A stretch of DNA of 64,000 nt from Pegoplata infirma. Taxonomy: Eukaryota; Arthropoda; Insecta; Diptera; Anthomyiidae. Location: positions 55,170,852 to 55,234,851 of the forward strand of contig OY992538.1 in assembly GCA_963921195.1 (NCBI GenBank), given 5' to 3'. Shown one piece after another: positions 45,982 through 57,350 of this stretch. How positions within the stretch are numbered: position 1 is the stretch's first letter; each line of letters begins with the position of its first letter. The position numbers and the translations under genes are program-made. The notes beneath the pieces were generated by a model that saw only the letters and a program-made list of their open reading frames with translations, did not search any database and was not told the DNA's origin.

Positions 45982-46754
45982 TGTGGCGCTAGGTTATGTA
46001 ATGCTAAAAGCGGCTGCAAATGTATGTCGTTGTGATTTGGCGGATAAAATTGGTTATTTTGTTGGTCCTAAGTACATAAAACTAGGAGTTTTTTCAATGT
46101 CGGCTCATAAATTGTTGATTTTTTTTTAGTTTTTGTCTTGAATGCGTTTTGAAATCTACCTCAAAAGTGGTCTGCTTTGTGATTTGAATTTTGGCCCCAG
46201 TTTGGCCCCCATTTTTGAAAAATTACTATTCTCAACAAAACGAAAATTTTTGGCACCGGTTTAAAGTTTTCTAGATATTTTTCAAAGATTTGGATTTGCT
46301 GATGCAAAATCTGTTCTCCAAATTTTTCCATCACGTCTAGAATTTTAACTATTCGCGGTTAAAAATGCGAAAAAACGCACTTTGTTTCATTTTTGAAAGC
46401 CTGCACAGCAGCCATGGAGTGAAATAAAAATCTGGTATAAAGCGTAAGAGTAGAATTGGACTATGCTCTCAAAAATAGGAAAAATTAAAGTAATTCAATA
46501 TTATGCGCCAAAAATGTTATTTAAAAAACACTGCGGAAAAAATTAGAAAAGATCCATTTTAGAAAGGCTCTAAAACAAAAACCGGATAATCAATCTGAAC
46601 TGTGATGAGCTCAAAATTTTTTTTTCTTACAGAGTTTTTTCTTTCTTACAGACTTTTGAATCAACTAAAGATATCGTCCAAACCAAGAGCTGCTCTCTGT
46701 AGGTTTGTTAATAGGGCGTCCCGTCAAATTTAAATTTTCGAATTTCATGTCGTA

Positions 46755-48256
46755 CACTGATAGAAAAACGCTTTGTATCACTAATGAATAGAATACATTA
46801 ATGTTGTTTCATTACAACAATGAAAGATTTCATATGCTGAATGAAATTTCATACATATTGTGCAAGATTTTCATTCATTTTGATTCATTAGAATTCGTAG
46901 TTTCATTAAAAAATTTCATTAAGTTTTGTTTGCTGGTTTTTGACACATATCGTGTCGCGTCTGTTTAGTCTGTTAGCTTACGAGCACAAAAAAACAGCTG
47001 ATCAAAGCTGCACGAAATAATTTGGTATTTTTTTTTTAGAATTTTTAATAAAATGTTATTGATTAATTATAAGCAGGGATGAGATTTTCATGCTCTATAA
47101 AATCGAAAATATGCGCTTAAAATATGCGCTTAAAAATTCAAAATATGCACTAAAAAACCCAAAAATATGCACTTAAAAAATAAAATGTGTGCAATAAAAA
47201 TCTTGTTTTCATAGGAAAAACTTTTTAAAAAGCAAAAAAGTAACGCCGGGTTTAAATAGTAACATTTAAAACTTTATGTAAGCTAGATTTTTTAGAAATT
47301 AAGACAATCAATAAAATAAAATTGAAAAAAATAAAAAATTTTCTTATTTTCAAAAAAAAAATTTTAAAATTTAAAATAGTTTTTGAAACAAATGAATTTT
47401 AATCTGTGCTTTTGCTATTTTATGCCAAAATATGCAAAAATTTGCACTTAAAACTTGGAAATATGCACAAAACATGCATTTAAACCAAAAATATGCATTT
47501 TCATCAAAATATGCAAAAATATGCAAAAACAAATGGATGCCATTTTAACGCAAATTCCTTGATTCGGAAAGATAATTGGTCGATATCGTTTTTAGGCTAC
47601 CGACAAAAAACATGCATTTGCATGGAAATCTCATCCCTAATTATAAGTATTAATTATTTATTAAGTTTTTTTATATTATTTCGTCAAATTTTGTGTGAGA
47701 AAACTGAGTGAAATCTATAGATAAAGAAAATATGTGATTTTTTTCAAACTTTTTTATGAAATTTGAAATAAAAAGTAAATTATTCATTTTATATTTACTA
47801 AATTCGCGCTATTTTATATTACTTCGTGGTTTTAATAATGTATTAAAATTTTAGGTTGGAGTAAAATATTGTGCGAAAAAACTAAGTGAAAATCATTTTT
47901 TATTATTCTTAATTCTACAAAAAGATCTTTACAATATCATACATATATTTAATTTTTAAAATAAAAGTAGCATTTGTTCGATGAAAGTTTTTCATTTAAA
48001 AAATAAAAATTTGGATTTATTCAATGAAAGTGTTTCATGAGAATTAAATACTTTTTTCATTAAAGTAATGAAAAATTTTCATAAAATATTATTTATATTT
48101 TGTATGAACAATTTTTATTAATTTAATGAAACTTGTTCTTGCAATTACATTTTATGATGCCTATTTCATTAATTTCATGAAACCCTACATAGGTTCCTTT
48201 TTAACGTCATTTTTCAAAACATTTTCGTTATTGCCATGTACACATTTCTATCAGTG
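46755..48256. mobile_element. TA-flanked element with CACTGATAGAAA termini
   Basis: CACTGATAGAAA and TTTCTATCAGTG are inverted, with TA at 46753-46754 and 48257-48258. The interior repeats 'atgaaatttcat' and 'tttcattaa' motifs in both orientations. It is about 936 bp without the nested hAT MITE. No coding sequence. Confidence 0.88.
47074..47639. mobile_element. hAT-type MITE, 566 bp, 8-bp target duplication
   Basis: Ends CAGGGATGAGATTT and AAATCTCATCCCTA, with the direct repeat ATTATAAG at 47066-47073 and 47640-47647. The interior repeats 'aaatatgcactt' and 'atatgcaaaa' many times. A decayed relative is at 7530-7708. Confidence 0.92.
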
Positions 48257-48946
48257 TAATACCTGCCAAACGATGGCCACGTTAGAGCTGATTGTGCGAA
48301 AATTTATAAACAAATTTTGAAAGGTCATCTTCAGTCGGCAACCAGCGGTCAAAGTTGGAAAAAATTACGTATTTCGACCAAAATTCATGTCCGAATTTTT
48401 TTACCAAATTTGGCTCAAAAATTCGGAAACTTGGCGCAATTTATTGGAAAAATATTAAAAAAAATCCAAAACCGCGATTTTGGGCCACAGATGCTGATTT
48501 TTAAATATACAAATTATTTTTTATCCAAATTTTTTCAAAAAATGGAAAATGTTAAGTGTGTTATCTAAAAAATATTAAAAAAATATAATATACGCAAAAT
48601 TTCCGAATTTTTGATACGAATTTGGTCCAAAAATTCGGACATGAATTTTGGACGAAATACGTAATTTTTTTTCAACTTTGACCGCTGGTTGCCGACTGAA
48701 GATGAACTTGTCAACGTGGCTATCGTTTGATAGGTTTTAAGACATGAAGTTCGATAAATTTAACGGGACACCCTATTGGTTAAGATTGTAAATGGGCAAA
48801 ACCGGAGCAGTGAGGGAAAAGTTTCCCCTTTAAAAAAATATAAGTTTGCCCAAAGATTGCACATTAATTTTTAATATATTTTGTCGTGAAGTTGTCCTGG
48901 AATCTTCCTCAATGATGGTCTGTTTTGTGATTTTAAACTGGGGCCC

Positions 48947-49143
48947 ATAGAGAATACATAGAGGCGAAGGTGAAAGAAAAAATAATATCACTATCTTTTT
49001 CTAATTTCTCACACGTACATTGTCGATGTGAATTCAAAACACACTACATGTTTGCAAGTCGTCCTTTGTCAACAAATACATGTATACAAGTTGTACTTTG
49101 ACAACTCAATTTTTGACGCCTTCGCCTCTATGTATACTCTATG
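48947..49143. mobile_element. 197-bp MITE with 9-bp target duplication
   Basis: Inverted ends 'atagagaatacatagaggcg' / 'cgcctctatgtatactctat', with the direct repeat CTGGGGCCC at 48938-48946 and 49144-49152. The duplicated 'ctggggccc' is part of the host mini-me unit. A 9-bp duplication suggests a Mutator-like origin, but there is no coding sequence to confirm it. Confidence 0.85.
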
Positions 49144-50650
49144 CTGGGGCCCTATTTGGGCGCCATTTCCTTAAAAATTATAAACATGCGAGCGTTGTCC
49201 GCCCGTCTGTGCAGGACACGATGCAGTCCACACAAAGAACAGTTCACATGTAGTTTACCACAAATATGTCTTATGGTCATAGGCTGGTTAAGTTTGTAAC
49301 TGGGCCAAATCGGGCCTGTAGGAAACCTTTTTCCCTAGAAAAAATAAGAGTTTGCTTAATGATTGCTCATCAATTGTTGAATTGTTTTAGTTGTTGTCGT
49401 GAGAGTATCCTAAAATCTCTCTGAATAATGGTCTGATTTGCGATTTTAAAACGGACCCTACTTGGGCGCCATTTGCTTGAAAATTATAAACATTCTAGAG
49501 ATGTCCGTCCGTCTGTGGAGCACACGATGCAGTCCAAACCAGCAGCTACCCTGCAATGGTTTGGCATGAATATGTCTTGTGTTCATAGGCTGGTTAAGTT
49601 CGTAAATGGAGAAAATCGGACCAACAGGAAAACGTTTCCGTTTAAAAAAAAACTAGAGTTAGCCTAATGATTCCATATTAATAGTTGAATCGTTAAAGTT
49701 GTTGTCGTGAAAGTGTCCTGAAATCTCCCTCAATGATGGGAGATTTAAAGATTGTGATTTTAAACCCAGCCCCGACTTGGGCGCCATTTGCTTGAAAATT
49801 ATAGACATTCTAGCGATTTCCGTCTGTCTGTGGAGAATACGTTGCAGTCCAATGCAGAAGGCTCCCTGCTGTTGTTTAGCACTAATATTCCTTATGGTCA
49901 TAGGCTTGTTAAGTTCGTAAATCGTCAAAATCGAAACAGTGGAAAAGAAGTTTCCTTTTAAAAAAAAATAGGAATTGGCTCAGTGATTGCTTATTAATAG
50001 TTGAGTCGTTTTATTTGTTGTCCCTCAATGCGATTTTAAATCGGGCCCCAACTTGGGCGCCATTTGCTTAAGAAATTCTAGCGATTGGCATTCTATCGAT
50101 GTCCGTCCGTCTGTTACGGACGCGCTGAAGTCCAAACCAAAAGCTGCCCTCTTGTAGATTGGCACAAGTATGTCTTATGTTCTTAGGCTGGTTAAGTTCG
50201 TAAATGGACAAAATCGAAACAGAGGAAAATAAGTTTCCTCTTTAAAGATAAGAGTAAGTGTCCTGAAATCTCCCTCGATACGATTTTAAACCGGGCCCCA
50301 ACTTGGGCGCCATTTGCTTGATAATTCTAGAGATTGGCATTTTAGCGATGTCCTTCCATTTGCAGAGTGCACTATGCAGTCTAAACCAGAAGCTGCCCTC
50401 CTATAGTTTGACACAAACATATCTTGTGTTCTTAAGCTGGTTAAGTTCGTAAATGGGTAAAATCTTAGCTGAAGAAAAAAGTTTCCTCTTAAAGAACTAA
50501 ACCAATCTCTGAAAAACGCAATGTTTTTACGGGTGTTTTTGTACTTTTCTAAATCAAATGAAACATTTTAATGTCAGAAGTATTTCAAAGTCCTGCACTC
50601 GGACCCATGAACTTAAAAAACGCTCTTTTTTCCCCGCCCCTTTTGTGGGC

Positions 50651-51209
50651 GTGGATTAAAAAAAAATGTTAAATAATACTAAAACTGCTTTACTTAAGTG
50701 CTAGATGTCAGACAATTCAGCGATAAAATCTGCAAAAAAAATATTGTCAAATTAATTGAAAGTCATTTTTAAAATTTTAAAAATTTCCTCTAAAATTTCA
50801 AAAAGTTACAGGAACTTTTTCGTATGTTAAATTCAATGATATGACAAAATTTTGCTACTAGCTTTAAATCATATTGAAATGGAAATTTCTCTATTTAGTT
50901 TTTATTATTTTCCATAAAATTTAATCTTTATCTTTTATCATAGAAGTCAGAGACAGACAGTTTAAATGCGACTACAAGTAGTTAAATTCATTCAAAAACA
51001 TCATTCAACATCATTCACAATCACAGCAGCTTCACATCATCCACACACAAACCCAGTTTGCATTTATTGCAATTTGATGTTGAAATTAAAAGCTTTATTT
51101 TATTACTTGCTTGCCACACATTTAACAGCAGCAGCTTATTTGAGGTCTGATAATGCGGCAGGCAGCAATTGCTGTGATAAAGCTACTGCTGCTGCCTATA
51201 CAGTGACCA
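50651..51209. other. Low-repeat segment with a short open frame
   Basis: From about 50940 the base composition is less skewed. A 90-codon plus frame (50966-51238) encodes an Ala/Thr/His-rich peptide that I do not recognise, with 'cagcagcagc' and 'gctgctgcc' tracts. It could be a host exon or leader sequence, but there is no splice or conservation evidence. Confidence 0.4.
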
Positions 51210-51508
51210 ACACAATTCTACGTACGACTATGTATTAGGTGCAATTCGTTAACGATAAAGTTAAAAATAAGAGACATAATTATTATTAAACACGAATTTT
51301 TGAAAAAAGTGCTGTGTAGGTAACTTATCAAGCTTTAATTTAAGCTTAATGCCATCTAGATTGAGTACATATTAAACGTGCTACGAGGGTCGTAATGGAA
51401 ATTAAAATTATTGAAAGAGCTTTTTTAGAATTTTTTTTAAAAAATATTTATAAATCGATTTTTTCCAAGCTCAAACATTAAAAATTTAAGAAAAGTTTCA
51501 ATAGTTTA
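51210..51508. repeat. Left arm of a 10-kb-spaced inverted repeat
   Basis: 'gtgctacgagggtcgtaatg', 'tttaatttaagcttaatgcc' and 'ctacgtacgact' occur in the same order, inverted, at 61745-62065, with roughly 80 percent identity by eye. Everything between the arms is nested transposon sequence, so the arms were once much closer. Confidence 0.8.
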
Positions 51509-52002
51509 TATGGGGCATGTCAAATCGGAGACTTTGAATAATTTTTTTTTTTAGATTTTCCCAATTTGTTGACAGTTTTTAGTACCCTTCAAAAACTCCT
51601 TCGTGGTAAATTTTCAGATTTTTTTGATGACCCGTTCAGAAGATATCGAATTTTTAAAAATTGGTAGTTTGTTCCCTTACTCAAACTTCTTTTACTCATA
51701 ACTTCTTCAATAATGGTCCAAATTGCAATTTTTTTTTACGTACCCAGCAAAAAAAAATCGAAGTGGTGCAAAAAGAATAAGTGATTCACTACATACATAG
51801 TAGCTATATGTGCCGATCTTCATATTCCATAAGAAGTACTTTTATAAGCACTTCCAAAACTGCTAAAAAAATGCCAATAATAACAACTTTCACCAGTTCT
51901 TTCCTCAATGATTTAGAAGTACCATTTTCATATGTGTTTACAAATGCAATTGAAAAGTACAAATTTGTGGCACTTAAGTATTGGATTTGTTTTGTTGAAT
52001 AT

Positions 52003-52779
52003 TTTTTATACCCTCCACTCTAGTGATAGAGGGTATATATAAGTTTGTCATTCCTTTTGTAACACCTCGAAATATTGGTCTAGGACCCCATAAAGTGTAT
52101 AAATTCATGATCCTCGATCGATTTTAAGACGATCTAGCGATGTCCGTCCGTCCGTCCGTCTGTCCGTCTGTCTGTCTGTTGAAAACACGCTAACTTTTGA
52201 AAGACTTTACGGAGGCTCCTGAAGTTTGGCATATATGTTGGGCATTTACCTGGTCAGGTTGGTATTGCAATCCAAAAGTTCAAAAGTTATAAGCAAATGT
52301 GGCAAATATATTTGTCGTTCCTCGGATCTGGTTTGTTTTAAATTTCGGCCAAATCGGTCGAGCGGTTCAAAAGTTATTAGCAAAACCGTAAATTTCAGAT
52401 TAGTTTCACCTTAAATTCACGTGTTGAAAACCCGTTAAACATGTTTTAAAAACATTTGTAAGTCAAAAAAATATTTTACAAGGTATTTTTGTCACACAAA
52501 AATATTTTTACACTAAAACAAAAAAAAAAATACACTCAAAAAAAAATTTTACACACAAAAAAAAAATTTACACTCAAAAAAAAATTTACACTTAAAAAAA
52601 AAATTAGTAAATTTTTTTTTTTTAAATTAATAAAATAAAAGTTTTTTTACACAAAATAAAATATTTCTAACCAAAAATTTTATTTTTTCCACGTTAGAAA
52701 ATTTACTATCACTTAAAAAGGGCATTGTGGAGGGTATTCATAGATTCGGCCAAGTCGAATTTAACTTTTCTACTTGTTT
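52003..52779 (+). mobile_element. Mini-me-like element, subfamily A, complete, 777 bp
   Basis: Full layout: 'ataccctccactctagtgat', TA tract, core, GTCC/GTCT tract (52142-52178), 'ggtcgagcggttcaaaagtt', the A-rich 'cactcaaaaaa' region, then 'ttcggccaagtcgaattta' and 'ttctacttgtt'. No coding sequence. Confidence 0.9.
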
Positions 52780-52869
52780 CTTTATAATTTTATCTGATTT
52801 AATAAAAAGTTAAATTTTATAAATGAATTAACTTGATATGCCGCAAAAGCGAATTTGTTATGTAAATTT

Positions 52870-53505
52870 GAAAACAACTAACTACTGTAAAATATACAAA
52901 TATTTAACATGTAGTACACTCAGAAAATTATGTAAGTTACTACATGTTAGTTATTTGTATATTTTACAGTAGTTAGTTGTTTTCAACTACAAAGTCAGTT
53001 GCTTTTGTATGAAAAATATCAAACAACTATTTCTGTTAGTTATTTTAAGTCGTTTTTTTGAACAACTAACAAAAAAGTACTGTGATGTAGTAACAGTTAT
53101 TTAAAGTAGTTAATTTTATTTTTTTATCTCTGAAAAATTTTCAAAGTTTTTTTCCAAAAATAAAAATTTTCGTTTTTTTTTCACAACTTTTTTTAAAAAA
53201 AAAACTTGGAAAAAATTTGGTCTTAAATTTTTTTTTTTTTTTGAAAAATGTTTTGAAAAAATAAAAATTATATATTGATTATTTTATTTTTACTACATTT
53301 TAGTTGTTTTTACTGCAAATGTCAGTAGTTTTTACTACATAAGTCCGTTGTTTTTTGTCAGTTAAAATAACTAACATTGTTAGTTGATTTAACTGAAAAA
53401 GTAGTTGACCCCAAAACAACCTACAAAGTAGTTATTTTAACTGACATTTTCAGTTGATTTTACTAACATAATTTTTTGAGTGTAACTTACATAATTTTCT
53501 GAGTG
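52870..53505. mobile_element. Element with CACTCAGAAAATTATGTAAG termini
   Basis: CACTCAGAAAATTATGTAAG at 52917 and its reverse complement ending at 53505. The interior repeats 'gttagtt' and 'actaac'. A second inverted pair, 52870-52916 against 52939-52985 ('caactaactactgtaaaata'), straddles the left end, so the left flank also belongs to an inverted duplication. Confidence 0.75.
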
Positions 53506-54475
53506 CGGGTTGAGATTTAATCGGTTAATAATCGGATAAATTTTAATTATTCGATTACCCGCCTAATAAAAATTTTAATTGAATATAAAACTAAGAACTC
53601 TATGTACTTTTAATAATTTTATTAATTTTATTTAAAATAAATCTTTATCCGATATGGCGAAGCTCTATAATGTTAGCCCAAATAAAGATTTTTTGTATGG
53701 CACCCTGAAAATTTACCCTAAAATTGATACCACCTCTAATAGAGTTTCGAATTCGGTACTATTATATATCAACAAGACAAATTGGTTGGTTTTCAAATTT
53801 GTTTTCTTTTATTTTTTAGGGCCGAAATTGCAATAATTTTATCGGTCGATATCTCCGTAATGAAAAAAGATATCTTAAGGATTGCAAAAGTAATTTGAAG
53901 AATAAGTGAAGTATTTTTAGATGTGCTGAACTAATTATACATCATAAAATAATTCTCGGTTTTATAAGGTCCCGAACATTGCGAATATCTGAGTTTATGC
54001 AGTACTGTCAATCGAAAATCTAAATATCTCAAAATAAGATAAATCACTTCTAAGGCCAGATTCGGATTAAGAGCATGAAAAACTATTAGAAAAATATATA
54101 CATCCACATTTAATTAATAATTAAACTAAATTATTAAAAACATCGATATAATCTTAACCATTTCAAGTCTAAATATTACATAATAAATATTAAACATTGT
54201 TAAAAATATCGTTTTGGTTTTGATTATTATTAGTGTAAATACTAAAAAAAAAAATTTAAAAATCAATCCCAAAAAGTCATGAAATATGTACTTATCAAGA
54301 AGTGATGAAAAAATCACTTCTAAATCACCATATAAAAATTACATAATCACATCCAAAATGCCAAGAAATATATACTTCTAAAGAAGTGATGAAAAAAGCA
54401 CTTCCAAAAGGTCAAGTTATATTAACATCCCGATCACTACTTCAGAAGTTGTAATAAAGATGTTAATATATATGT
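53506..54475. other. AT-rich interior of the GTACCCAGC element
   Basis: No gene recognised. Contains 'agaagtgatgaaaaaatcac'-type short palindromes at about 54297 and 54377. Confidence 0.5.
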
Positions 54476-54477
54476 TA

Positions 54478-55197
54478 GCGCGTCCCGAATTCTAATTTTT
54501 TTAGCTTGCCCCCTCAAACGATAGGTATTTATGATCCTTTTATGGGAAAAATAACAAAAAAAGTTTTGGACAAAAAACCAGTTGGCTACCAGCGGCTAAA
54601 GATTGCAACCTCAGTGCATTTTGAAAAAATTTTTTTTTTTTGTTTTTTAAAAAAGTGATGCCAAAAGTTGCGCAATATAGAGTACATTCCAGGAAAAATA
54701 TTAATAAAATTTCCATGGAGTGATTTTGGTGCAGCGTTGCATCTCAAAGGTGAAAAAGTGAACTTAATTTTTACTTTTTCTTTCTTTTAAGCTTAATTAG
54801 TCTCAAAATCTGCTTTGACACAGTTTTAACGAATGTGCTCTTTTTTGCGCAACTTTTGAGACCGATGTAGCTTAAAAGAAAAAATAAAAAAAAATTAAGT
54901 ACACACTTTTCATCTTAAAATGCAACGCTGCACCAAAGTTACTCCACGGAAATTTTATTTATATTTTTCCCAGAATGTACTCTTTATTGTACAACTTTTG
55001 GCATCAATTTTTTAAAAAACAAAAAAAAATTTTTTTTTCAAAATGCACTGTGATTGCAATCTTTAGCCGCTGGTAGCCAACTGGTTTTTTGTCCAAGACT
55101 TTTTTTGTTATTTTTCCCGTAAAAGGGTCCTAAGTCCCCATCTTTTGGAGGGGCAAGCATTTTCAAATTCGAATAAAAGCCGAATTCGGGACGCGCT
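54478..55197. mobile_element. Foldback element FB-4, 720 bp
   Basis: Ends GCGCGTCCCGAATTC and GAATTCGGGACGCGC, with TA at 54476-54477 and 55198-55199. The arms pair 'ccagttggctaccagcggct' with 'agccgctggtagccaactgg' and continue almost to the centre near 54810-54830. The terminus resembles that of FB-9 (GGGCGTCCCG). Confidence 0.88.
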
Positions 55198-55207
55198 AAT
55201 ATATGTA

Positions 55208-56324
55208 CATTAGAGTGTCCCTTATTTTGGAAATGTTGGAAATCTTGAGACGGTACCCGCTCATTTTTTTCCTTTTGACTTAAAAATAACTCAGGAAAAA
55301 TTTTACGCCCCTAGGACCACGCCTTCCCTACGCGACGGGCCCTTAAAGAGCGGGGCCTAAAAAATCATTTTTCCATACAAACCAAAAAATTTTTTTTTTG
55401 ATTTTTAATTTTTTTGTTATTATTTATTATATTACTTGGTTTGCTTATTCACAACAAAAAATTTGATTTTGGTGGGATAAGTCTTTCAGCGCTAAAAAAT
55501 TTTTCGCAAAAAAAAAATTTGAGCCGCCGGGGTCCTACAGTAAAAAATTTTTAAAAAATATTTTTTTTTAGTTTTGACCAGCAACGGTTTTAGCTGCTAT
55601 GTTGCTTTAAATGATATATATTCATAAAAAAATATTTTTTGTATCTGTGACATCTTAATCGTGTTCTAAAAAAGGGTAAAAAATGCATTGATGATTTTTT
55701 TCGATACACGATAAAAATGTCACAAATATGAATAATATTTTTTTTGGAATATATATCATTAAAAACAACATAAAAACTAAAACCATTGCTTTTCAAAACT
55801 AAAAAAAAATATTTTTTAAAAATTTTTTACCGTAGGATTCCTACGGCTCAAAATTTTTTTTTTCGAAAAAGATAAAGATGTCACAGATATGAATAATTTT
55901 TTTTTTGGAATATATATCATTTAAAGCAACATAGCAACTAAAACCGTTGCTGGTCAAAACTAAAAAAAAATATTTTTTAAAAATTTTTTACTGTAGGACC
56001 CCGGCCGCCCAAATTTTTTTTTTGCGAAAAATTTTTTAGCGCTGAAAGACTTATCCCTCCAAAATCAAATTTTTTGTCGTGAATAAGCAAACCAAGTAAT
56101 ATAATAATTAATAACAAAAAAAATTAAAAATAAAAAAAAAATTTTTTTGGTTTGTATGGAAAAATGATTTTTTAGGCCCCGCTCTTTAAGGCCCCGTCGC
56201 GTAGGGAAGGCGTGGTCCTAGGGGCGTAAAATTTTTCCTGAGTTATTTTTAAGTCAAAAGGAAAAAAATGAGCGGGTACCGTCTCAAGATTTCCAACATT
56301 TCCAAAATAAGGGACACTCTAATG
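55208..56324. mobile_element. Foldback element FB-5, 1117 bp
   Basis: Ends CATTAGAGTGTCCCTTATTT and its reverse complement, with TA at 55206-55207 and 56325-56326. The arms are almost identical for about 350 bases ('aagacttatccctccaaaat' against 'attttggtgggataagtctt'). The centre (about 55580-55960) has diverged sub-repeats of 'gaatatatatcatttaaagc'. The end motif recurs at 37756. Confidence 0.92.
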
Positions 56325-57350
56325 TACATACTAAACACTAGTGATATTGTGTGTCACGCCCATATAAAATTCATCAGTGTTTCAGCTGAAGAAGAAGTAC
56401 ATCTGGTTCATAAGTTGTGGTGAATTTTGTAGTGAATGGTAAGCTCTTTTTTTGCTGGGTACTTTAAAAAAAAAATCTTTAAACATTCTTAAAAGTGCTT
56501 CAGTATGCGATTTTTAAGTTTTAAAATTTAAATCTCATTTTTGACAATGTATGTACTCTTTGATTTCTTTGGAAATTTTTGTATGTAAAACTTCTATCAA
56601 TTTTACAAATTTATTGCCCAGTAGGATCGTGAGATAACGATTATTACTATTTTTTTTAATTTTTTTGAAAAAATTTTATTGTAATTTTCCAATTTTCAAA
56701 TCATTTCAACTGCTCCAAAGGTGCGTCATAGATGGGTAATTTCCAAGACCGACCCCCATTAATTTTTACCTCTTTACATTTCTTCAGAACAAACTAATAC
56801 CCTATCTCCAATTACTAAGGGGACTCCCACACAAAATCACATTTTTTAAAATTTGCTCCAACCGCTCTAACTGCCTTAAGAGTGCCCTTAGAGCAATCAA
56901 ATGTATGACCGACCCGCAATATTTTATTAGTCCAAACATTTTCTCTGAACACACCTACCCTCTATCTTTAACTATTATGGCGGTCCCCATACAATGTTTT
57001 TTATTTTTTTGTAAATTTGTTATATTTAATCACCTTCTACCTGTCCAATGGTGCGTCCGAGAGGGGTCATTATTGAGGCTCCCATACAAATTGAGTTGAG
57101 TTGAGGGTGGGTTGTACAAGCCTAAAAATAGGTAAATTTTTAGGCAAGTCCATGGCGCTCAGACTTAAAATAGTCCATTGTACCGTCCCATACAAATTAC
57201 AGTTGGAGCAAATTTTATAAAAATGTAAATTTTGAATGGAAGCCCACTTAGGGAGGGGAGATAGGGCGTAGGTATGTTTTACAAAAATGTTGGAGGGTAA
57301 ATGGGGGTCGGCCTCACTAATGACCCCTCTCGAACGCACCATTGCACAGA

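Larger units (their letters stand above)
46714..48773. mobile_element. Foldback element FB-9 with two nested levels
   Basis: Ends GGGCGTCCCGTCAAATTTA and the reverse of GGGTGTCCCGTTAAATTTA, with TA at 46712-46713 and 48774-48775. Inner inverted arms pair 'cttcagtcggcaaccagcgg' (about 48330) with 'ccgctggttgccgactgaag' (about 48683). The left arm is split by the TA element at 46755-48256, which is itself split by a hAT MITE. Confidence 0.85.
45982..50650 (+). repeat. Tandem array of mini-me subfamily C core units, interrupted
   Basis: The landmark 'ggttaagttcgtaaatgg' or a variant recurs at about 48778, 49286, 49592, 49905, 50188 and 50437, about 250-310 bases apart once an insertion is discounted. 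Each unit contains 'cttgggcgccatttgctt', a GTCCGTCCGTCTG tract, 'gatgcagtccaaaccag' and 'gtgtcctgaaatctccctc'. A more diverged unit lies at 45990-46713. A mini-me core has therefore been amplified in tandem. It is split by FB-9 (46714-48773) and a 197-bp MITE (48947-49143). Confidence 0.82.
51740..56462. mobile_element. 4.7-kb insertion with GTACCCAGCAAAAAAA inverted termini
   Basis: GTACCCAGCAAAAAAA at 51740 and its exact reverse complement ending at 56462 interrupt the FB-3 left arm. The element's own sequence is rich in 'agaagtgat' / 'atcacttct' motifs (for example 54297-54320 and 54377-54400). It hosts a mini-me (52003-52779), a CACTCAG element (52917-53505) and two foldbacks (54478-55197, 55208-56324). 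I cannot place it in a superfamily. Confidence 0.78.

Noticed and set aside
50966..51238. Host protein-coding exon
   Set aside because: Ala/Thr/His-rich 90-codon frame without recognisable domain, splice signals or context. Kept only as a note in the spacer entry.
54478..55197. 6-bp target duplication TATATG around FB-4
   Set aside because: The flanks do read TATATG on both sides if the element is taken to start at TTAGCG, but TA flanks with a GCGCGTCCCG terminus agree better with the related FB-9, so the longer match is probably chance in a TA-rich site.
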